Positions 6,295 to 11,723 of a stretch of 11,723 nucleotides of DNA are shown piece by piece. How positions within the stretch are numbered: position 1 is the stretch's first letter; every line of letters begins with the position of its first letter. Position numbers and translations under genes: made by a program. The stretch covers positions 1-11,723 of the forward strand of contig CAZKOJ010000143.1 in assembly GCA_964554365.1 (NCBI GenBank). The letters run 5' to 3'. The notes under the pieces are model-generated. The model did no database searches, was not told the origin of the DNA, and worked only from the letters and a program-made list of their open reading frames with translations. This DNA comes from Clostridium_AM sp964554365. GTDB taxonomy: Bacteria; Bacillota; Clostridia; Clostridiales; Clostridiaceae.

Positions 6295-8421
6295 CGAGGA
6301 AATTCTATATACATATAATTCATGTAAGGCTCTTGTTGCCATTACATATTTTAATTTGTCTTCTTTATTATTGAATTCTTTATCATCATCTATTAATATA
6401 ACAGCATCAAACTCCAAACCCTTTGCAAAGTAAGATGGAAGTATAACTTCCCCACTAGAATAAATTATTTCTTCTCCATTTAACAATGAAATATGGGATT
6501 TTTCTCTTATAGCACTGCCTAACATATTTGTATAACTTAAATTTTTACAGATTACTGCTATACTCTCATAACCCTTCTCTTTTAATTTTATAATATCATA
6601 GATTATTTTGTCCACAAGTTCATTCATGGTATTAACCTGTTTTTCCAATACTTGTTCACCATTTCTTACTAAAGGAATGGTTTTATTGGATTTTAAATAG
6701 TTATTTGCATAATTCATAATTTCTCTTGTAGATCTATAGCTTTTTACTAGTTTAAAGTCACGAATACTCATATCATTAAAAGTATGTTCTAACTCAAGCA
6801 TAGCAACTTCACCTTTTATAGGGACTATTCTTTGATTACTATCCCCAACTATAGTAAATGAGTTACATCTTGTAAGTTCTTTTATAACAATAAATTGTAA
6901 CATTGAATAATCTTGTGCTTCATCTATAACAACATGCTTTATTTCCTGCGGATACTTTAACCCTTCCAATTTAATTTTTAAATATGTAATGGGAGCTAAA
7001 TCATCATAAGTAAGCTGGTTGTTATCATTAAAATTGTTATATATTTCATTTATATCAGGATTTTTAATCCATTGTAATTGTTGTTTTGTTTTTATTACTT
7101 CTTGTATAACTTCTCTTATTTTGTTTTTCCTTATGAAACTTAAATTATTCTGATGAACAACTAGTTCTTCATCAGACATTTTTTTTATATTATCCTTATA
7201 TTCTTTTTCAATTTCTCTAATCAAAGCGTTTCTTTCATCTTTTATTTTAGATATTAGTATTCTATTTATTTTTTTGCTTCTTCTAAATAAAGGCATATCT
7301 TTGAAATACCTGTTAAACATCTCTTCTATTTCTTCTGAGGATACTATAACTTTATCGTAAAAAGTCACTTGTTTTATTTTAAAACATCCATAATCTAAAT
7401 CTTTAATTATATTATCTAATTTCTCAATATATTCTTCAGAACCCTTATAAACTATATCTTTAATAAAGCTTTCACTGCCGCTTAATATCTTTTCCATATA
7501 ATCTTTAAAGCCCATTATATTACTTAAGTTTAAAATATCTATAGCAAACTCCTTAAATGTGAGCTGCTTAACACCAATCTCCCCAAGGCTTGGTAGCACC
7601 GTTGAAATGTAATCCATAAATATACTATTAGGTCCAAGTATTAAAACTTTATCTTGAAGTATGCTTCTATAATTATATAAAAGATATGCAACTCTATGGA
7701 GTGCTATGGTAGTTTTTCCACTTCCAGCTACTCCATCTACTACCATAGCCCCTTCTCTCGGCTGCCTTATTATTGTATCCTGCTCTTGTTGTATAGTCAT
7801 TACTATATCTTTTAATTTTTCCCCAGCATTTTTACTTAATACCATTTGTAGTATTTCATCTTTTACATCCATGCTAGAATCAAACATTCCAATTAAATTT
7901 GCTTTTTTTATAATAAACTGCCTCTTAGCTAATATATCAGCTTTTATTTCTCCCATCGGAGCCTTATAAACTGCTTCACCTAAACTTCCAGTATAAAACA
8001 AGGAACTAACCGGTGATCTCCAATCCACAATTATAGGTTCACAATCTTGGTCTTTGTTCATACCAAATCTTCCTACATACATGTTTTCAGTACCAACTTC
8101 ATCTTCAAAAACCACCTTACCAAAATAAGGTGAACTGCTTAAAATAGTAAGTTCTCTAAGTTTTCTATCTATAAACTTGAATGCTTCTTCTTTTACAAAA
8201 GCTTCGTGGTCAAAGTATTCTGTTATTTCATCCTCATCATCTTTATATTCCTCAATATTTTTTTTTCTTAAATTAATTATGTAACTTGATATTTCTTTCC
8301 TTTTTTCTATAAAACTTAAAGTTTGTTTCTTTATTTCTAAAATTACTTCTTCTAGTTTATCTTTTTCTAAATTAAATTCTATTTCTTTTTTTAACTCTTT
8401 TTCTAGTTCACTATTTTCCAT
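6286..8421 (-). CDS. helD: HelD, UvrD/Rep-like RNA polymerase recycling ATPase
   Basis: HelD binds stalled or post-termination RNA polymerase and uses ATP to push out nucleic acid, freeing the enzyme. The product here is 711 residues from the ATG at 8419-8421. A charged, coiled-coil-like N-terminal arm (about 1-95) would enter the secondary channel. Superfamily 1A motifs follow: GVAGSGKTT (230-238), VVIDEAQD (497-504), GDSNQR (526-531), SYRST (561-565), AKGLEFDAV (666-674) and MATRALHEL (694-702). The long stretch between motifs I and II (about 300-480) matches the HelD-specific insertion. It is slightly shorter than B. subtilis HelD (774). A GTG at 8433 is in frame but has no ribosome binding site; the ATG has GGTGAAGAG just upstream. 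It starts 29 nt after the ftsH stop and is probably cotranscribed. A UvrD or PcrA assignment is less likely given the N-terminal arm. Confidence 0.92.
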   Translation of the reverse strand: MENSELEKELKKEIEFNLEKDKLEEVILEIKKQTLSFIEKRKEISSYIINLRKKNIEEYKDDEDEITEYFDHEAFVKEEAFKFIDRKLRELTILSSSPYFGKVVFEDEVGTENMYVGRFGMNKDQDCEPIIVDWRSPVSSLFYTGSLGEAVYKAPMGEIKADILAKRQFIIKKANLIGMFDSSMDVKDEILQMVLSKNAGEKLKDIVMTIQQEQDTIIRQPREGAMVVDGVAGSGKTTIALHRVAYLLYNYRSILQDKVLILGPNSIFMDYISTVLPSLGEIGVKQLTFKEFAIDILNLSNIMGFKDYMEKILSGSESFIKDIVYKGSEEYIEKLDNIIKDLDYGCFKIKQVTFYDKVIVSSEEIEEMFNRYFKDMPLFRRSKKINRILISKIKDERNALIREIEKEYKDNIKKMSDEELVVHQNNLSFIRKNKIREVIQEVIKTKQQLQWIKNPDINEIYNNFNDNNQLTYDDLAPITYLKIKLEGLKYPQEIKHVVIDEAQDYSMLQFIVIKELTRCNSFTIVGDSNQRIVPIKGEVAMLELEHTFNDMSIRDFKLVKSYRSTREIMNYANNYLKSNKTIPLVRNGEQVLEKQVNTMNELVDKIIYDIIKLKEKGYESIAVICKNLSYTNMLGSAIREKSHISLLNGEEIIYSSGEVILPSYFAKGLEFDAVILIDDDKEFNNKEDKLKYVMATRALHELYVYRISSIK

Positions 8422-8437
8422 AAAACTCTTCACCCAT
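8419..8437. repeat. Direct repeat copy 1, at the helD start
   Basis: CATAAAACTCTTCACCCAT matches positions 8490-8507 except for one extra A in the A run, giving 15 consecutive identical bases (8423-8437 and 8493-8507) 70 bp apart. On the coding strand this copy supplies the GGTGAAGAG ribosome binding region and the ATG of helD. Confidence 0.8.
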
Positions 8438-8450
8438 TTCAGTTTAATAA

Positions 8451-10283
8451 TTATTTTTCTAGAGAAATCTCTTCTCTTTTTATCATAGACATAAACTCTT
8501 CACCCATAAGAGTTTCCTTCTCTATAAGTCTTCCTGATATTTCAGTTAACAATTCTCTATTATTTTGAAGTATATTCTTTGATTTTTCATGAGCTTCTTT
8601 TATTATTTTTAAGGTTTCTTCATCAATAATTGCTGCAGTTTCAGCACTACAGTTTTGAACTGGTCTTCCATCTAAGTATCTATTTTGCACAGATTCAAGT
8701 CCCATCATATCAAATCTTTCACTCATTCCATACATAGTTACCATACTTCTTGCAGTTTGAGTTGCCCTTTCAATATCATTAGAAGCTCCTGTAGAAATAG
8801 CATTAAACTCTACTTCCTCTGCAGCTCTTCCACCTAGCATTACACAAATTTGCTCCATCATTTCTTCCTTAGTAGTAAGATACTTTTCCCCCTCTGGAAG
8901 CTGCATAGTATACCCTAACGCCCCCATTGTTCTTGGTACAATAGTTATCTTATGTACAGGGTCTGTATGTTTCATCAAAGCTGCTATTAATGCATGCCCA
9001 ACTTCATGAAAGGCAACCGCTCTTCTTTCTTTGTCTGATAAGATTCTATCTTTTTTTTCTTTACCTGCAATAATTACCTCTACTGCATCTTCTAAGTCCT
9101 CTTGTGCTACTTCAGTTCTATTATTTTTAACAGCTCTAAGTGCTGCTTCATTTATTATATTAGCTAAATCTGCTCCTACTGCACCAGGAGTCCCTTTTGC
9201 AACAGCATTTAAATTAGACTCTTTAGATATTTTAACTCCCTTTACATGTACTTTTAATATTTCTTCTCTTCCTTTTAAGTCAGGTCTATCAACTATAACT
9301 CTTCTGTCAAATCTTCCTGGTCTTAAAAGGGCTTTATCAAGTATTTCCGGTCTATTTGTTGCTGCTAAAATTACTACTCCCTTAGAAGAGTCAAAACCAT
9401 CCATTTCTGCTAAAAGTTGATTCAATGTCTGTTCTCTTTCATCATTTCCAGACATATTATTATCTCTACTCTTACCTATAGCATCAATTTCATCTATAAA
9501 TACTATACAAGGAGCTTTTTGCTGTGCTTGCTCAAATAAATCCCTAACTCTTGAAGCACCCATCCCTACAAACATTTCAACAAAAGCAGAACCAGATATA
9601 GAGAAGAATGGCACTTTAGCCTCACCAGCTACTGCTTTAGCTAACAATGTCTTACCAGTTCCCGGTGGTCCTACTAAAAGGGCTCCTTTGGGAAGTTTGG
9701 CCCCTATAGCTGTATATTTTTTAGGATTATGCAAAAAATCAACTATTTCCACTAAAGACTCTTTAGCTTCTTCTTGACCAGCTACATCGTTAAAGTTTAC
9801 CCCTGTTTCGCTTTCTGCATATATCTTAGCTGTGTTTTTTCCAAAAGACATAACACCGCTTCCCATTTTTTTATCTATTTTTCCAAATAACAATCTACCT
9901 AAAAATATAAAAATTACAACAGGTAATATCCAGTTTATAAAAAAGCTCCTTATTGGACTATCTCCTTGAGGTAATCCACCAAATTTAATTTTTGCAGCAC
10001 CTAACCTTTTAATTAAATCCGGGTCATCCACTTTTTCTGTGTATAAGGTTTTTTTCTTTTCTCCCTCTTTAACCTTAGGTATAATCACTAATTTATCCTT
10101 TGAAATTTGTACTTCTTCAATTTTATTGGAATTTACATAGTTTATAAACTCACTATATTTTAAATGTTCCGTTCTAATGTTTATCATATAATCATTTAAG
10201 ATAAATATTACAATAGCTACAAGTATGGCATAGTAAATACCATATTTAATCTTGTTGCCATCAAACTTTTTATTATTAAACAT
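8451..10283 (-). CDS. ftsH: FtsH, membrane-anchored AAA+ zinc metalloprotease
   Basis: A hexameric ATP-driven protease at the cytoplasmic membrane that extracts and degrades misfolded or regulatory membrane and soluble proteins. The 610 residues, a normal FtsH length, show TM1 (about 13-33), a short extracytoplasmic domain (about 34-112), TM2 (about 113-134), then the AAA module: Walker A GPPGTGKT (205-212), pore loop FVG (238-240), Walker B VFIDEID (261-267), and the second region of homology (308-328) with arginine fingers R321 and R324. The M41 peptidase has HEVGH (426-430) and D503 in SNDIERAT as the third zinc ligand. GGAGG (10291-10295) lies 7 nt before the ATG. helD follows after 29 nt. 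In many Firmicutes ftsH sits beside tilS and hpt; it does not here, so this may be a second copy or a rearranged locus. Confidence 0.97.
   Translation of the reverse strand: MFNNKKFDGNKIKYGIYYAILVAIVIFILNDYMINIRTEHLKYSEFINYVNSNKIEEVQISKDKLVIIPKVKEGEKKKTLYTEKVDDPDLIKRLGAAKIKFGGLPQGDSPIRSFFINWILPVVIFIFLGRLLFGKIDKKMGSGVMSFGKNTAKIYAESETGVNFNDVAGQEEAKESLVEIVDFLHNPKKYTAIGAKLPKGALLVGPPGTGKTLLAKAVAGEAKVPFFSISGSAFVEMFVGMGASRVRDLFEQAQQKAPCIVFIDEIDAIGKSRDNNMSGNDEREQTLNQLLAEMDGFDSSKGVVILAATNRPEILDKALLRPGRFDRRVIVDRPDLKGREEILKVHVKGVKISKESNLNAVAKGTPGAVGADLANIINEAALRAVKNNRTEVAQEDLEDAVEVIIAGKEKKDRILSDKERRAVAFHEVGHALIAALMKHTDPVHKITIVPRTMGALGYTMQLPEGEKYLTTKEEMMEQICVMLGGRAAEEVEFNAISTGASNDIERATQTARSMVTMYGMSERFDMMGLESVQNRYLDGRPVQNCSAETAAIIDEETLKIIKEAHEKSKNILQNNRELLTEISGRLIEKETLMGEEFMSMIKREEISLEK
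8490..8507. repeat. Direct repeat copy 2, in the 3' end of ftsH
   Basis: CATAAACTCTTCACCCAT, the partner of the copy at 8419-8437. Here it encodes Met-Gly-Glu-Glu-Phe-Met near residues 593-598 of FtsH. Confidence 0.8.
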
Positions 10284-10327
10284 ATTTAAGCCTCCATAAT
10301 ACTAGTTTTTGATTAGAGTACATATAC

Positions 10328-10336
10328 ATTATATCA
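10328..10336 (-). promoter_or_regulatory. Extended -10 promoter for ftsH-helD
   Basis: The minus strand reads TGATATAAT: a perfect TATAAT preceded by TGn. It is about 45 nt upstream of the ftsH ATG. The hexamer 17 bp further up (TTAGGT) is a poor -35, as is common for extended -10 promoters. Confidence 0.6.
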
Positions 10337-10415
10337 ATAAATATTGCTTTACCTAACAGTATTTAAAAATTATTTTAATGTAATCTTTACCTCATACATA
10401 TGTTCAGTAAAAATA

Positions 10416-11600
10416 TTACTCATTTAAATATAATAAAGAGCATTCTGCAAATATAGCAGCTGCTTTATATATTATATCTTCATCTATATTAAATTCCGCA
10501 TTATGTAATGAATTAACAATTCCTTTTTTAGGATTATAAGTTCCTACCCAAAAAAATGTACCTGGAACCTTTTCTTCGAAATTAGAAAAATCCTCTCCTA
10601 TCATAGTGGGTTTATCCACCATAATTATGTTCTTATGTCCGAGAATTTTTGCTACTGCACTGCCTACTAATGAAGTCATGTGATGATCATTTATAACTGG
10701 TGCATGGTATGGATTAAATTCAAATTCATATTCTGATCCATTAGCTATACTTATTCCTTTTATAATAGACTCCATTATGTCTGGAATTTTATCCCTAACT
10801 TCATAAGTAAGAGTTCTTATAGTTCCTTCTAATTCGGCTTTTTCTGGTATTATATTATGTGCAGATCCAGCATTAAACTTTCCTATGGTTATAACCGCAG
10901 GTTCTGTAGGATCTACTTTTCTGCTTATTATAGTTTGAAAAGCCATGTATATTTCACAAGCTATTGCAATTGGATCTATACATTTATGTGGCTGTCCTCC
11001 ATGCCCTCCCTTTCCATGTATAACTATTTTAAAATTATCTGATGCTGCCATAAGTGAACCAGTTTTTATTCCTATTTTTCCAGCGTCTATATTGGGCCAT
11101 ACATGAGCCCCTACTACTGCATCAACTTTAGGATTTTCTAAAACACCACTATTTATAGTTTTTTCTGCACCACCTGCTCCCTCTTCCGCAGGTTGAAATA
11201 AAAATTTAACATTCCCATGAATCTTATTTTTTAGATCCGATAATATTATTGCAGCCCCTATTAACCATGATACATGGGCATCATGACCACAAGCATGCAT
11301 CAAATTTGGATATTCAGATTTATATTCCACATCATTTTCTTCTTTTATTTTAAGACAATCCATATCTGCTCTTAATAATATAGTTTTGCCTGGATATTTT
11401 CCTCTTAACAAGCCTACTACTCCAGTTCCCCCTATATTTTTTTCTACTTCTATATTATACTCCTGTAATATTTCCGCTATTAAACTAGCAGTTCTTTTTT
11501 CCTGTAGTCCTATTTCTGGGTGTGCATGTATATCTCTTCTTATGGATATAAGCTTATCCTTTATTTCTTCTGCCTTCTTCATTACTCTTTTTTCATACAT
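10416..11600 (-). CDS. M20 family amidohydrolase (aminoacylase / N-acyl-amino-acid deacylase-like)
   Basis: A cytoplasmic metal-dependent hydrolase that cleaves an amide bond in N-acyl amino acids, or in small substrates such as hippurate, N-acetyl-cysteine or N-acetyl-diaminopimelate; the exact substrate is not evident. The 394 residues match the family length. Metal ligands expected for M20D are C104 and H106 (HACGHD, 102-107), E139/E140 (PAEEG), H166 (GAHVWP, 164-169) and H366 (LHNAEF). The dimerisation (lid) domain carries GHGGQPHKCIDP (199-210). The frame stays open to 11702, but the ATG at 11598-11600 has AAGGGAG (11609-11615) at 8 nt, and the protein begins there as in relatives. ftsH starts 132 nt downstream with its own promoter and no clear terminator between, so read-through is possible. 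N-acetyl-diaminopimelate deacetylase is an alternative, but dapD/patA neighbours are not present. Confidence 0.9.
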   Translation of the reverse strand: MYEKRVMKKAEEIKDKLISIRRDIHAHPEIGLQEKRTASLIAEILQEYNIEVEKNIGGTGVVGLLRGKYPGKTILLRADMDCLKIKEENDVEYKSEYPNLMHACGHDAHVSWLIGAAIILSDLKNKIHGNVKFLFQPAEEGAGGAEKTINSGVLENPKVDAVVGAHVWPNIDAGKIGIKTGSLMAASDNFKIVIHGKGGHGGQPHKCIDPIAIACEIYMAFQTIISRKVDPTEPAVITIGKFNAGSAHNIIPEKAELEGTIRTLTYEVRDKIPDIMESIIKGISIANGSEYEFEFNPYHAPVINDHHMTSLVGSAVAKILGHKNIIMVDKPTMIGEDFSNFEEKVPGTFFWVGTYNPKKGIVNSLHNAEFNIDEDIIYKAAAIFAECSLLYLNE

Positions 11601-11723
11601 AAATTTTTCTCCCTTATATTTAGGCACATTCAAAAAATAATTAGTCAGTATACTAGTCTGTTTTGTGTCATACTGCGTCAAGAGAACCCTTTGATAGAAC
11701 AACTATCAGCGGAACCTGTTTCC
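11601..11723 (-). promoter_or_regulatory. Upstream region of the M20 gene: ribosome binding site, -35-like hexamer and dyad
   Basis: On the minus strand this holds a dyad TGATAG-AACAA-CTATCA (as read on plus, 11692-11708), then a TTGACG hexamer (11676-11681), then AAGGGAG (11609-11615) before the ATG. TTGACG matches 5/6 of a -35, but the -10 is not clear: the nearest good one, TATACT (11647-11652), is 23 bp away. The open frame through this region lacks any recognisable motif and I do not treat it as coding. Confidence 0.4.

Noticed and set aside
9031..9420. 129-codon plus-strand ORF inside ftsH
   Set aside because: It is the antisense shadow of the conserved AAA region; no ribosome binding site or recognisable protein. 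The same reasoning removes the plus-strand ORFs at 421-708, 1438-1779, 3154-3342, 5282-5560, 5861-6046, 7706-7969, 10857-11042 and 11386-11640, and the minus-strand ORFs at 1582-1773 and 3792-4028.
11601..11702. N-terminal extension of the M20 protein (start at 11702)
   Set aside because: The 34 extra residues match no part of the M20 fold, and AAGGGAG at 11609-11615 marks the ATG at 11600.

Overview
This AT-rich window looks like chromosomal DNA from an anaerobic, low-GC Firmicute, most likely a Clostridium sensu stricto relative. The evidence is the strong AGGAGG-type ribosome binding sites, A/T-ending codons, a lysine riboswitch ahead of a monofunctional aspartokinase, a HydE-type maturase for [FeFe]-hydrogenase, and a Gram-positive HelD. 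Species cannot be named from the sequence alone. No tRNA, rRNA, CRISPR array, insertion sequence or phage gene was found. Every gene but one is on the minus strand.

Layout by coordinate (minus-strand transcription runs right to left). 1-2096 is a lysine operon: promoter, L-box riboswitch, intrinsic terminator, aspartokinase, then diaminopimelate decarboxylase, which is cut by the window edge. Aspartokinase catalyses the first step from aspartate and LysA the last step to lysine. Lysine sensed by the leader RNA would stop transcription of both, and the ACT domains of the kinase suggest a second, allosteric control. A well-placed internal start suggests that a separate regulatory subunit is also made. 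2097-2372 appears empty. 2373-3674 is an M18 zinc aminopeptidase. 3828-4925 (+) is a tandem P-loop ATPase of unknown function, divergent from the aminopeptidase and closed by a hairpin terminator. 5044-6087 is hydE, standing alone.

6249-10336 is a two-gene unit: ftsH (membrane AAA+ metalloprotease), then helD (RNA polymerase recycling helicase), with an extended -10 promoter in front and a strong terminator that contains the helD stop codon. 10416-11600 is an M20 amidohydrolase whose upstream region reaches the window edge.

Most of the window is ordinary housekeeping DNA. The points worth a second look are the enlarged P5 arm of the lysine riboswitch, the internal start in lysC, the asymmetric second P-loop of the plus-strand ATPase, and a near-perfect 18-19 bp direct repeat linking the 3' end of ftsH to the translation start of helD. 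I did not see convincing evidence of an entirely new multi-gene system.
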